Both the position numbers and the translations under genes were made by a program. A DNA stretch of 58,206 nt from CAZVFE01 sp964626405 (GTDB taxonomy: Bacteria > Bacteroidota > Bacteroidia > Cytophagales > Spirosomataceae). Shown in pieces: positions 33,255 to 41,880 of this stretch (positions are counted from its first letter, which is position 1; every line of letters begins with the position of its first letter). The stretch is from contig CAZVFE010000001.1 in the NCBI GenBank assembly GCA_964626405.1, positions 1-58,206 of the forward strand, in the 5' to 3' direction. The notes under the pieces were generated by a model. That model was not told the origin of the DNA, made no database searches, and saw only the letters and a program-made list of their open reading frames with translations.

Positions 33255-34112
33255 ATGAATAAATATTTGCAAGAACTTAGAATAATTCTTTATGGATACA
33301 ATCAAGGTATCAATAAAATTATTCTGGCTAATGTTTGCATCTTCTTGCTCCTTTCCATTTTTAAAGTTATCACTACTCTATCCTCAAGCACAGGAATCTT
33401 TAACGAAATTTTTACCTGGCTTGCCCTTCCTTCCAATCCAAAGGAATTTATATTTAAACCATGGACAATCGTCACCTATTTTTTCGTCCATATTGACCTT
33501 TTTCATATTCTTTTTAATATGCTTTTCCTTTATTGGTTTGGAACATTATTGAAAGATTTTATCGGAGAAAAATCAATTATTCAAACTTATTTTCTAGGGG
33601 CTCTCTCGGCAGGCATAATCTATTTAATCATCATGAATAATGTCGGATTTTTCGTTCAAAGGGGACAAGGCTTATTAAATGGCGCCTCAGGAGGAATTTA
33701 CGCAATTGTGGTAGGACTTGCCACCATCAAGCCTTATTATAAAATTAGGTTATTATTTTTTGGCATGGTGCCCATTATTTTCATTGCAGCATTTTATGTT
33801 ATTTGGTCATTCATTGAAACAACCGGAAACAATGCAGGCGGAAATATCGCTCATCTAGGAGGTGCACTTTATGGTTTATTTTTCGGATTGAAATTTAAAA
33901 ATAAAATTTTTCTTCCCAAAAGAGAAAAAGTATTTTCGGTTTTTCAAAATGAGGATAAATATTCAAAAATAAATAGAAAAAAAAATCTAGAAGATCCTAT
34001 TGATGATTCTGAAATAGATGATATTCTAGATAAAATATCAAAATCTGGCTATGATAGTCTAACAAAATTTGAGAAAAAAAGACTCTTTAAAGCAAGTCAA
34101 AAAAACGAATAA
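33255..34112 (+). CDS. Rhomboid family protease with C-terminal DUF6576-like tail
   Basis: This is a 285-residue rhomboid. The catalytic segments are NGASGGIYAIVVGLA (Ser) and GGNIAHLGGALYGLFFG (His), and HIDLFHILFNMLFLYWFG is the conserved loop and helix 2. After the last membrane helix, about 75 cytoplasmic charged residues end in IDDILDKISKSGYDSLTKFEK, matching the small helical tail common on Bacteroidota rhomboids. It is immediately downstream of another rhomboid with which it shares modest similarity, so the pair probably arose by an old duplication and may form complementary or hetero-oligomeric activities. Confidence 0.92.
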   Translation: MNKYLQELRIILYGYNQGINKIILANVCIFLLLSIFKVITTLSSSTGIFNEIFTWLALPSNPKEFIFKPWTIVTYFFVHIDLFHILFNMLFLYWFGTLLKDFIGEKSIIQTYFLGALSAGIIYLIIMNNVGFFVQRGQGLLNGASGGIYAIVVGLATIKPYYKIRLLFFGMVPIIFIAAFYVIWSFIETTGNNAGGNIAHLGGALYGLFFGLKFKNKIFLPKREKVFSVFQNEDKYSKINRKKNLEDPIDDSEIDDILDKISKSGYDSLTKFEKKRLFKASQKNE

Positions 34113-34140
34113 GTTCAAACATTTTTCGATTTAAAATGTT

Positions 34141-34148
34141 TATCTTTG
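34141..34148 (+). promoter_or_regulatory. -7 promoter element of dxs
   Basis: TATCTTTG matches TAnnTTTG and lies 34 bases before the dxs ATG in the 70-base gap after the second rhomboid gene. No good -33 box at 19-20 bases was seen. Confidence 0.5.
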
Positions 34149-34182
34149 GTAGTATTCAGTTATAAATTAGAGTTGATTTCAT

Positions 34183-36129
34183 ATGCAATTTACCCCTGGT
34201 CCACTTCTAGGAAAAATAAATCACCCAGATGATTTAAAAAAATTAGATAGAAATCAACTAACCCTACTTTGTCAAGAACTTAGACAATTTATCATTGATA
34301 ATGTTTCTGCAAATGGTGGTCATTTCGGCGCCTCTTTAGGTGTCACCGAATTAACAGTTGCCCTTCATTATGTTTTCAATACCCCTTCAGATCAACTTGT
34401 TTGGGACGTCGGTCATCAGGCTTATGGACATAAAATCCTAACAGGTAGAATGCATAATTTTCATACTAATAGATTATTAGGTGGAATAAGTGGATTCCCA
34501 AAAAGATCTGAAAGCGAATTTGATACCTTCGGCGTAGGTCATTCATCCACGTCAATATCTGCAGCCCTAGGTATGGCAGTGGCATCTAATCTTAAAGGTG
34601 ATACTGAAAAACAACATATTGCCGTAATTGGAGATGGATCAATGACGGCAGGAATGGCCTTCGAAGCCATGAACCATGCTGGTGATATCCCCAATAATAT
34701 GATTATCATTTTAAATGATAATTGCATGGCCATTGACCCCAATGTTGGGGCCCTAAAGGAATATTTAACGGATATAAGAACATCCAAAACCTATAATAAG
34801 GTAAAAGAAGATGTTTGGAACCTGCTTGGAAAAATGTCCAAGTTTGGAAAATCTGCTCAAGACATCGTTTCCAAAATGGAAAATTCTCTTAAAGCAGGAC
34901 TATTCGGAAAAAGTAATCTCTTTGAATCCTTTAATTTAAGATATTTTGGGCCAATAGACGGACATGATGTTGAACATTTAGTGACTGTATTGAATGATCT
35001 TAAAACGATTCCAGGACCTAAAATCCTTCATTGTATAACTACTAAAGGGAAAGGATATTCTTTGGCAGAAAAAGACCAAACCCTTTGGCATGCACCGGGA
35101 AAATTTGATAAAATTACTGGAGAAATCCATAAAAAAGTATACGATAACCCTCAACCACCAAAATACCAGGAAGTATTTGGAAATACAATCCTTGAATTAG
35201 CTGAAAAAAATGAAAAAATAATTGGTATCACCCCAGCAATGCCCTCTGGCTCCTCACTGAATATTATGATGAGAGAAATGCCCAATAGAGCATTCGACGT
35301 CGGTATCGCTGAACAACATGCCGTAACTTTCTCTGCTGGTTTAGCAACTCAGGGGATGACGGTTTTTTGTAATATCTATTCCTCCTTCATGCAAAGAGGA
35401 TATGACCAAGTCGTTCATGATGTTTGTATCCAAAAACTACCAGTCATTTTCTGCCTGGATAGAGCTGGTTTAGCAGGAGCTGACGGTCCAACCCACCACG
35501 GAAATTATGATTTGTCTTATATGAGATGCATCCCAAACATGATGATATTCGCTCCAAGAAATGAAGAAGAGCTTAGAAATATCATGTTTACTGTTTCTCA
35601 AGATAAATTCAAGGAATATCAATCAGCTATCACCATACGGTACCCAAGAGGTCAAGGCGTTATGCCAGCTTGGAGAAATCAATTTCAAGAAATTGAAATC
35701 GGTAAGGGCTTAGAATTAATGAAAGGAGAAAAAGTTGCCGTATTAACTGTCGGACATATTGGAAATGAAGCAATTTTAGCCTGTGAAAAAGCAAAATCCG
35801 AAGGATTAAATCCTGGGCTTTATGATATGCGTTTTGTAAAACCAATTGATGAACAACTTTTAGAAAAAATATTTAAAAATTATTCAACCATCATTACCGT
35901 GGAAGACGGAACGATCAAAGGAGGTTTCGGCTCTGCCATTGCTGAATATATGGTCGACAATCAAATTACTGATAAAAAAATCATCCGTTTAGGTATTCCA
36001 GACGACATTATCGAACATGGCGAACAACCTGAACTATATAAGCTATGTGGAATAGATGCCGACTCTATTCTAAATAAAATTCAATTGGCTTTTGGAAAAA
36101 AATTATTAAAAAAAGTACATTTACAATAA
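34183..36129 (+). CDS. dxs: 1-deoxy-D-xylulose-5-phosphate synthase
   Basis: This is the 648-residue thiamine-diphosphate enzyme that condenses pyruvate and glyceraldehyde 3-phosphate, the first and controlling step of the MEP isoprenoid pathway. Motifs are DVGHQAYGHKILTGR, the ThDP/Mg site GDGSMTAG (150-157) through ILNDN (ending Asn180), and the transketolase pyrimidine domain FDVGIAEQHAVTFSAGLA with its Glu. The length is normal. It is a single-gene unit upstream of typA; ispH, the last enzyme of the pathway, lies 20 kb away. Confidence 0.97.
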   Translation: MQFTPGPLLGKINHPDDLKKLDRNQLTLLCQELRQFIIDNVSANGGHFGASLGVTELTVALHYVFNTPSDQLVWDVGHQAYGHKILTGRMHNFHTNRLLGGISGFPKRSESEFDTFGVGHSSTSISAALGMAVASNLKGDTEKQHIAVIGDGSMTAGMAFEAMNHAGDIPNNMIIILNDNCMAIDPNVGALKEYLTDIRTSKTYNKVKEDVWNLLGKMSKFGKSAQDIVSKMENSLKAGLFGKSNLFESFNLRYFGPIDGHDVEHLVTVLNDLKTIPGPKILHCITTKGKGYSLAEKDQTLWHAPGKFDKITGEIHKKVYDNPQPPKYQEVFGNTILELAEKNEKIIGITPAMPSGSSLNIMMREMPNRAFDVGIAEQHAVTFSAGLATQGMTVFCNIYSSFMQRGYDQVVHDVCIQKLPVIFCLDRAGLAGADGPTHHGNYDLSYMRCIPNMMIFAPRNEEELRNIMFTVSQDKFKEYQSAITIRYPRGQGVMPAWRNQFQEIEIGKGLELMKGEKVAVLTVGHIGNEAILACEKAKSEGLNPGLYDMRFVKPIDEQLLEKIFKNYSTIITVEDGTIKGGFGSAIAEYMVDNQITDKKIIRLGIPDDIIEHGEQPELYKLCGIDADSILNKIQLAFGKKLLKKVHLQ

Positions 36130-36134
36130 AATTA

Positions 36135-36165
36135 TTTAAATAATCAGATATTTTAATTACCTTTG
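36135..36165 (+). promoter_or_regulatory. Promoter of typA
   Basis: TACCTTTG (36158-36165) is a perfect TAnnTTTG and TTTA (36135-36138), one base off the -33 consensus TTTG, lies 19 bases upstream. It would yield a leader of about 42 bases. The element is identical in sequence to the rpmH -7 element. Confidence 0.6.
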
Positions 36166-36213
36166 CACGATTTTTTTACACTCCTAATTATTAGGAAAAT
36201 ACAAATTTATTAA

Positions 36214-38022
36214 ATGCAAAGCATCCGAAATATTGCTATTATCGCTCACGTAGACCATGGTAAAACTACTTTAGTTGATAAAATCATTCACGCCTCAAAA
36301 ATTTTTAGAGACAATCAAGAATTTGAAGATTTAATTCTCGACAATAATGATCTTGAAAGAGAGAGAGGAATTACAATCGTTTCAAAAAACGTATCTGTAA
36401 AATATAATGATGTAAAAATTAATATTATAGATACTCCTGGTCACGCAGATTTTGGAGGCGAGGTAGAACGTGTTCTTAGAATGGCGGATGGGGTTTTACT
36501 CCTTGTTGATGCCTTCGAAGGTCCAATGCCTCAAACTCGTTTCGTTTTATCTAAAGCAATTTCACTTGGCCTAAAGCCTATCGTTGTGGTCAATAAAGTG
36601 GACAAAGAAAATTGTAGACCAGACGAAGTTCATGAGCAAGTATTCGATTTAATGTTCAATCTTGAAGCGACAGAAGAACAATTAGACTTCCCATGTTTAT
36701 ATGGTTCATCTAAACAAGGATGGATGAGCGAAGATTGGAAACAACCTACAGATAACATCATCCCTTTATTGGATGCTATTATCAAACATATTCCAGAAGC
36801 TCCAGCCAATCAAGGAACTCCACAATTACAAATTACCTCTCTAGATTATTCTAGCTTCGTAGGTAGAATTGCAATTGGTAGATTAAATAGAGGCGAGCTA
36901 AAAGAAAACCAACCAATTGCTCTTTGTAAGGCAGATGGTTCAATTAAAAAAGGAAGAATTAAGGAAATTCAATTATTTGAAGGATTGGGTAGAATTAAAG
37001 TTCCGATGGTTTCTGCAGGAGATATTTGTGCAATTACCGGTATAGAAGATTTCGAAATTGGTGATACAATTGCTGATGCTGAAAATCCTGAAGCATTACC
37101 TAGAATTGCCATTGATGAGCCTACCATGAATATGCTCTTCACCATAAATAATTCACCATTCTTCGGCAAAGAAGGTAAATTCGTAACTTCAAGACACTTA
37201 AGAGATAGACTTTTTAAAGAAACAGAAAAAAATCTTGCATTAAAGGTCCAAACTACAGATAGCGAAGATAGATTTTTAGTATTCGGAAGAGGTATCCTTC
37301 ACTTATCAGTTTTAATCGAAACTATGAGAAGAGAGGGCTATGAATTACAAGTAGGTCAGCCTCAAGTAATTTATAAGGAAGATGAAAACGGACAAAAATT
37401 AGAACCAATAGAATCTCTTGTAGTAGATGTTCCTGATGAGTTTTCAGGAAAAGTAATTGATTTAGCCACTCAAGGCAAAGGAGAATTACAAACTATGGAG
37501 CCAAAAGGAGATTTACAACATTTAGAATTCATTATACCTTCTAGAGGACTAATTGGATTAAGAACAAAAATCATTACAGCCACTCAAGGTGAAGCAATTA
37601 TTGCTCATAGATTTATCGGATATGAAGCTTTCAAAGGAAATATTTCTGGTAGAACCAATGGATCATTAATTTCAATGAATAATGGTGTTGCTACCCCTTA
37701 TTCTATTGATAAATTACAAGATAGAGGAGTATTCTTCATCGATCCAGGAGAGGAAGTGTATGGTGGAATGGTAGTAGGTGAACATAATCGTCAAAATGAT
37801 ATTGAAGTAAATCTTCAAAATGCAAAAAAATTGACAAACATGCGTGCCTCAGGTTCTGATGATAATGTAAGAATTGCTCCAAAATTAAATTTCTCTTTAG
37901 AGGAATGTATGGAATTTATCCAAAAAGATGAATACCTAGAGGTAACTCCAAAATCTCTAAGAATGAGAAAAATTTATTTGGATGCCAACGAAAGAAAAAG
38001 ATACGAAATGAAAAATAATTAA
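36214..38022 (+). CDS. typA: Translational GTPase TypA/BipA
   Basis: This is a 602-residue ribosome-associated GTPase of the EF-G family involved in ribosome assembly and stress or cold adaptation. The G motifs are AHVDHGKTTL (G1), RERGITI (G2), DTPGHADFGGEVE (G3) and VVNKVDKE (G4). The C-terminal unique domain (EEVYGGMVVGEHNRQNDIEV, KKLTNMRASGSDDN) is diagnostic of TypA. The gene ends in TAA sharing TTAA with the comEC stop. An intrinsic terminator for it lies 149 bases further on, inside comEC. Confidence 0.97.
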   Translation: MQSIRNIAIIAHVDHGKTTLVDKIIHASKIFRDNQEFEDLILDNNDLERERGITIVSKNVSVKYNDVKINIIDTPGHADFGGEVERVLRMADGVLLLVDAFEGPMPQTRFVLSKAISLGLKPIVVVNKVDKENCRPDEVHEQVFDLMFNLEATEEQLDFPCLYGSSKQGWMSEDWKQPTDNIIPLLDAIIKHIPEAPANQGTPQLQITSLDYSSFVGRIAIGRLNRGELKENQPIALCKADGSIKKGRIKEIQLFEGLGRIKVPMVSAGDICAITGIEDFEIGDTIADAENPEALPRIAIDEPTMNMLFTINNSPFFGKEGKFVTSRHLRDRLFKETEKNLALKVQTTDSEDRFLVFGRGILHLSVLIETMRREGYELQVGQPQVIYKEDENGQKLEPIESLVVDVPDEFSGKVIDLATQGKGELQTMEPKGDLQHLEFIIPSRGLIGLRTKIITATQGEAIIAHRFIGYEAFKGNISGRTNGSLISMNNGVATPYSIDKLQDRGVFFIDPGEEVYGGMVVGEHNRQNDIEVNLQNAKKLTNMRASGSDDNVRIAPKLNFSLEECMEFIQKDEYLEVTPKSLRMRKIYLDANERKRYEMKNN

Positions 38023-38040
38023 TTCCTAAAACGAATTAAT
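38018..38040. other. Stem-loop over the typA / comEC stop codons
   Basis: ATTAATTC (38018-38025) pairs perfectly with GAATTAAT (38033-38040) around the 7-base loop CTAAAAC. Both convergent stop codons fall in the left arm. No T-run follows on the plus strand, so it is probably an mRNA 3' structure rather than a terminator. Confidence 0.4.
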
Positions 38041-39680
38041 GTATCTCGTACAAAATAGTAAGATAATTGATCTTTAAATCGGTAGTCTAACCATTGTTCA
38101 CTCGGACAATCACTACCTTGAATCGTAATGATTCCTGTTTGATGAACAATATCTAAATGAATAATCGAAGACCTGTAAGTTTGAATCATACTTACAGGTT
38201 TTTTGTTTATCCGCCAAATGCGAATCATAAAAAAAGAAGAAATGAATACCATGATTATTAATTTTAATAATACTAAATCCTGATTTTTTCTTCTTTTGAA
38301 CCAATAAAAAAAAACAATCACCAAACAATAATATAAAAATACCTCCCAAAGATTAAGACCTATCCAATCCAGACCTTTTCCAAATAAATCATTAGCCCAA
38401 TAAAAAATTTGATGCAAAAAATGAATTTCAAAAGAAATAATTGATCCTAAAATGGGCAAGTAAATAAAATAGGAAATGATTAAATAAATATAGGTCGATA
38501 TCAAAACAAAGGATGAACCAATAGCCACAATTGGATTCAAAACAAAATATAGAATTAAATTTGGCAACTTATGAAAATAAAGAATAATTATGGGAAGAGT
38601 AAAAACCTGTGCGGCGATCCCAATGAGGCTGATTTCAATAATAAATCGAAAAATTCTAGTATGAATACCTCTAAGCGGTTCTTTTACTTTTCCTATTTCT
38701 AATAACTGAAAAAATAATATGCCAGCAACTGCCAAAAAAGAAAGTATAAAACCTAATTCTCCTAATTGTTTGAAATCATGCCATAAAATCATGAAAGCAG
38801 AAAAAAATAATATATGAAAGGCTTGATATGGTTTAAAAAATAACCTCGCAAATAAAATAGTTGAAAACATAAAACTTGCCCTCAAGATAGGCGCAGCCCC
38901 ACCTACCATAATCCCATAAAAAACTAAAATTCCTATGATAATTAGCCAAAATAAAAATCGGAAAAAACTCCCCCATTTTTTGAATGGAGAAAATATTAAA
39001 CTTAATACAGAAAATAAAATCCCTACATGTAAGCCTGAAACAGATAAAAAATGAGATGCCCCGGCATTTTGATATAAAGCCTTTATTCCTAAATCTAATT
39101 CTGACTTATCGGAAAAAACAATCGTTTTTAATACGGCACGATCCTGCTTATTTTGCACAGAATCTAAACTCCCCAATAATTTATTCTTAAAAGAACTCAA
39201 TAAACTGGATGGTGGCTTAGAAATTAAGCGAAAACTTGAATTTGTAAAAAGTACTCTATTCAATCCTTGAAAATACTTCATTTCAAACAAAGTTCCCTTT
39301 TTCAAACCCCTTAAAGAATCCCCCATTATATGAATATTCCCCTTTCCCAATTGCCATTCTTTTCCATATATCCCAATAATCTCAGCCCTAGATAAATATT
39401 GATTGTTACTTTGGGATACATCCTCCTTTATTTCAAGTATTATTTTACCAGATTGATTGTCCTGATCATAATCCTCAGATTCTTTTATATGAAAAAAAAG
39501 AAACCCTAACAAAGAGAAATAAATAAATAATTGAAGTTTTTTAAAAAAAGAAATAATAAAAAAGGAAAAGGAAAATCCTAGAATTATGGACCTATCAATT
39601 ATTAGATATTTATGAATAAATAAACTGAAAAAATAAAAAAGAAATAATCGAATAAATAAATCAAAAGAGAACTTCTTCAC
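38019..39680 (-). CDS. comEC: ComEC/Rec2 family competence protein, short form
   Basis: This is a 553-residue polytopic membrane protein. The N-terminal hydrophobic and OB-like part precedes the ComEC core, recognised by GASHFLSVSGLHVGI, GGAAPILRASFM and GELGFILSFLAVAGILFF. ComEC forms the channel for single-stranded DNA during uptake. There is no metallo-beta-lactamase domain, as in many Bacteroidota members, and the C-terminus appears short, ending RDTLIRFRN at the shared stop with typA. It is the last gene of the minus-strand block, 16 bases after nadD. Whether it supports transformation is untested; other competence genes are not in the window. Confidence 0.88.
   Translation of the reverse strand: MKKFSFDLFIRLFLFYFFSLFIHKYLIIDRSIILGFSFSFFIISFFKKLQLFIYFSLLGFLFFHIKESEDYDQDNQSGKIILEIKEDVSQSNNQYLSRAEIIGIYGKEWQLGKGNIHIMGDSLRGLKKGTLFEMKYFQGLNRVLFTNSSFRLISKPPSSLLSSFKNKLLGSLDSVQNKQDRAVLKTIVFSDKSELDLGIKALYQNAGASHFLSVSGLHVGILFSVLSLIFSPFKKWGSFFRFLFWLIIIGILVFYGIMVGGAAPILRASFMFSTILFARLFFKPYQAFHILFFSAFMILWHDFKQLGELGFILSFLAVAGILFFQLLEIGKVKEPLRGIHTRIFRFIIEISLIGIAAQVFTLPIIILYFHKLPNLILYFVLNPIVAIGSSFVLISTYIYLIISYFIYLPILGSIISFEIHFLHQIFYWANDLFGKGLDWIGLNLWEVFLYYCLVIVFFYWFKRRKNQDLVLLKLIIMVFISSFFMIRIWRINKKPVSMIQTYRSSIIHLDIVHQTGIITIQGSDCPSEQWLDYRFKDQLSYYFVRDTLIRFRN
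38171..38204 (+). terminator. Intrinsic terminator for typA inside the comEC coding sequence
   Basis: ACCTGTAAGT (38171-38180) and ACTTACAGGT (38190-38199) are perfect 10-base arms around a 9-base loop, immediately followed by six T (38199-38204). In plus-strand polarity this is a textbook Rho-independent terminator, 149 bases past the typA stop. On the minus strand the structure lacks a T-run, so it should not stop comEC transcription. It encodes the KPVSMIQTYRS segment of ComEC. Confidence 0.75.
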
Positions 39681-39696
39681 AGTTAGGCATCAAGAC

Positions 39697-40272
39697 CTAA
39701 ATATAAAACTTTTTTAATTTAATATAAGTCTCTACTTGATCAGGAATTAGATATTTTACTGATCGGTTATTCTTAATGCAATCACGAATATAAGTAGCAG
39801 AAATTTGTAAAATTGGGGCATCTATTAGCTTTATGGAAGGATGTTGCCATAAATCAGAAGACTTCAGATTATTTCTTGGATAAACAATTAACTGATAATA
39901 TTTTAATATACTCTCATAATTCTTCCAAGATTTAAAATTTTCTAAATTATCGCCTCCTATAATTAAAGAAAATTCATATTCAGGATACTTCTCAGAAATA
40001 TAGGCCAAGGTTTCAACGGTATAGGAAGGCTTAGGCAAATGAAATTCAATATCAGAACTCTTAAATGCAAAATTATCTGCAATTGCTTTTTCTACTAAAT
40101 CCAATCGATCAAATTCATGTAATAAATTACTTGATTTTTTATGTGGATTTTGTGGAGATACGATAAACCAAATTTCCGAACAATCTGTTTGATTAATTAC
40201 AGCTTGGGCAATAATAAGATGCCCCATATGAATAGGATTAAAAGAACCAAAAAATAATCCAACCTTTTTCAA
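39697..40272 (-). CDS. nadD: Nicotinate-nucleotide adenylyltransferase
   Basis: This is a 191-residue enzyme of NAD synthesis that adenylates nicotinate mononucleotide. The nucleotidyltransferase signature is GLFFGSFNPIHMGHL with the HxGH motif, and the C-terminal ISATYIRDCI is the family's ISxTxxR motif. It starts 2 bases after the gmk stop on the minus strand. It forms a run gmk-nadD-comEC. Confidence 0.96.
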   Translation of the reverse strand: MKKVGLFFGSFNPIHMGHLIIAQAVINQTDCSEIWFIVSPQNPHKKSSNLLHEFDRLDLVEKAIADNFAFKSSDIEFHLPKPSYTVETLAYISEKYPEYEFSLIIGGDNLENFKSWKNYESILKYYQLIVYPRNNLKSSDLWQHPSIKLIDAPILQISATYIRDCIKNNRSVKYLIPDQVETYIKLKKFYI

Positions 40273-40274
40273 TT

Positions 40275-40841
40275 TCAGATTTCTGTAAATTTTTTATAAA
40301 TATCCATTATTTCCTGTTCCGCCTTTACTAGATCATCATTCAATAAAATTTGATCAAATTGATCTTGATAAGAAATCTCCTCCCTCATTTTATCAATTCT
40401 AGTTTTTAAAGATTCCTCATTATCCGTTCCTCTCGCCCTTAATCTACCAACTAATTCATCAAAATTACTTACCTTAACATACAAGGCAAATGCCTTTTCC
40501 CCATAATATTTTTTTAAATTCAAACCCCCAATTACATCCACATCAAAAACAACATTTTTCCCTTCCGACCAAATCCTCTCTATTTCTGCCTTTAATGTTC
40601 CATAATAAGTGCCTGAATAAACCTCCTCATATTCTGCAAATTCATTTTGACTAATCTTAGCCTCAAAATCTTGTCTTGATAAAAAATAATAATCCTTACC
40701 GTCTTCCTCTTTCCCCCTTTTTGCACGTGTAGTAGCAGAAATTGAAAAGGATAAATCAGAATAATTCCTCAATAAATGATGAATTAATGTGGTCTTTCCA
40801 GACCCAGAAGGAGCAGAAACAATAAATAATTTACCAGCCAA
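40275..40841 (-). CDS. gmk: Guanylate kinase
   Basis: This is a 188-residue enzyme phosphorylating GMP to GDP. The P-loop is SAPSGSGKTTL (9-19), the GMP-binding part follows as ISATTRAKRGKEEDGKDYYF, and SGTYYGT and VVFDVDVIGG are the other family hallmarks. Length is normal. The gene follows the anti-sigma-like gene by 32 bases. Confidence 0.97.
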   Translation of the reverse strand: MAGKLFIVSAPSGSGKTTLIHHLLRNYSDLSFSISATTRAKRGKEEDGKDYYFLSRQDFEAKISQNEFAEYEEVYSGTYYGTLKAEIERIWSEGKNVVFDVDVIGGLNLKKYYGEKAFALYVKVSNFDELVGRLRARGTDNEESLKTRIDKMREEISYQDQFDQILLNDDLVKAEQEIMDIYKKFTEI

Positions 40842-40873
40842 CTTGATTTCTTTTGAGTGAAATTAAAGGAATT

Positions 40874-41137
40874 TTATTTGAACCACCAAATTAATACGAT
40901 AATTACAATAAATAGCTTAGATTTAATTTGATTTAAAACTTGTTCCGGACATTTATCCGAACAATTCTTCTTAATTAATTGCTTTAACTTTAATTCTAAT
41001 TCATGAAAGTCCTTACAAGGCCGACAATTTACGACATTCTCAGAGACTTTTTGCTTTTCTTCCGCAGACAAATCCCCATCTAGGAACCTCCTGACAAATT
41101 CTAAGCATTTCTTCTCATTATCACATTGTAATTTCAT
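40874..41137 (-). CDS. Membrane-anchored anti-sigma factor-like protein
   Basis: This is an 87-residue protein resembling the small zinc-binding anti-sigma (RsrA/ChrR-like, zf-HC2) proteins that Bacteroidota encode after an ECF sigma gene. Residues 5-60 include CDNEKKCLEFVRRFLDGDLS and VVNCRPCKDF with the CxxC pair; the His expected four residues before the first Cys (HxxxCxxC) is replaced by Asn. A further Cys pair occurs at NCSDKCPEQ. Residues 74-86 (LFIVIIVLIWWF) form a terminal hydrophobic segment absent from the usual soluble members. It presumably binds the sigma factor encoded 68 bases upstream, perhaps releasing it on oxidative or envelope stress. Confidence 0.75.
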   Translation of the reverse strand: MKLQCDNEKKCLEFVRRFLDGDLSAEEKQKVSENVVNCRPCKDFHELELKLKQLIKKNCSDKCPEQVLNQIKSKLFIVIIVLIWWFK

Positions 41138-41204
41138 GAATATTAATTGAATTAAGTTTTATTTGAAACATTGCATTTTTAAAAAAAGTTCCAAAATAAT
41201 TTAA

Positions 41205-41810
41205 TTATGACAGACTGTCAGTATTAAATCCTTTTTTTCTTGCAAAATCAACAAGTTTTAATTTTAAAATTTCCCTAGCACGATGCAACCTTGAACGAAC
41301 TGTACCAATAGGTATATTCAATATTTTACCTATTTCTTCATAGGTAAAATCCTCCAAATCAGATAATATTATGATTATACGAAAATCTGTCGCAAGAGAT
41401 TGTAAGGCTAAAGTAACCTCATCTCCCATTAAATCTTGTAGGGTTTCAGTTTTAAAATTTTGATTGATATCAGGTTCAAATTCATCACTGTCGGTGGGCT
41501 GAAGATTTTCAAAAGTTTCAAGTTCTGAAATAATTGGATTTCTTACCTTTTTGCGGTAATCATTAATAAAATTATTTTTTAAAATCCGGAACAACCAAGC
41601 TTTCGCATTAGTGCCCTCTTCATAAGAATCGATATATTTAAAAGCTTTTAGAAACGTATCCTGCAATAAATCATTTGCATCATCAGGATCAGTGGTTAAT
41701 TTTAAAGCAAAATTGTACATGGCATCAGCATGCGGGAAAAAATCTTTTTCAAAAATCTTTTCTGCTAATTTCTTTTTTTCAATTTCTAAGTCTGCGGATA
41801 CTTCTGCCAT
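41205..41810 (-). CDS. ECF RNA polymerase sigma factor
   Basis: This is a 201-residue sigma-70 family protein with regions 2 and 4 only. Region 2 covers FALKLTTDPDDANDLLQDTF and WLFRILKNNFINDYRK, region 4 covers DFTYEEIGKILNIPIGTVRS followed by RLHRAREILK. It lies directly upstream of a zinc-finger anti-sigma-like gene, as in SigR-RsrA-type pairs. It follows mreD by 70 bases. No clear promoter was seen in that gap, so read-through from the mre genes is possible. Confidence 0.93.
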   Translation of the reverse strand: MAEVSADLEIEKKKLAEKIFEKDFFPHADAMYNFALKLTTDPDDANDLLQDTFLKAFKYIDSYEEGTNAKAWLFRILKNNFINDYRKKVRNPIISELETFENLQPTDSDEFEPDINQNFKTETLQDLMGDEVTLALQSLATDFRIIIILSDLEDFTYEEIGKILNIPIGTVRSRLHRAREILKLKLVDFARKKGFNTDSLS

Positions 41811-41880
41811 TTATACTAAGCACTTTTATGTAAATATACCTGCAATTAACTTACCAATTCATAAAAAGTGACAAATAGGC

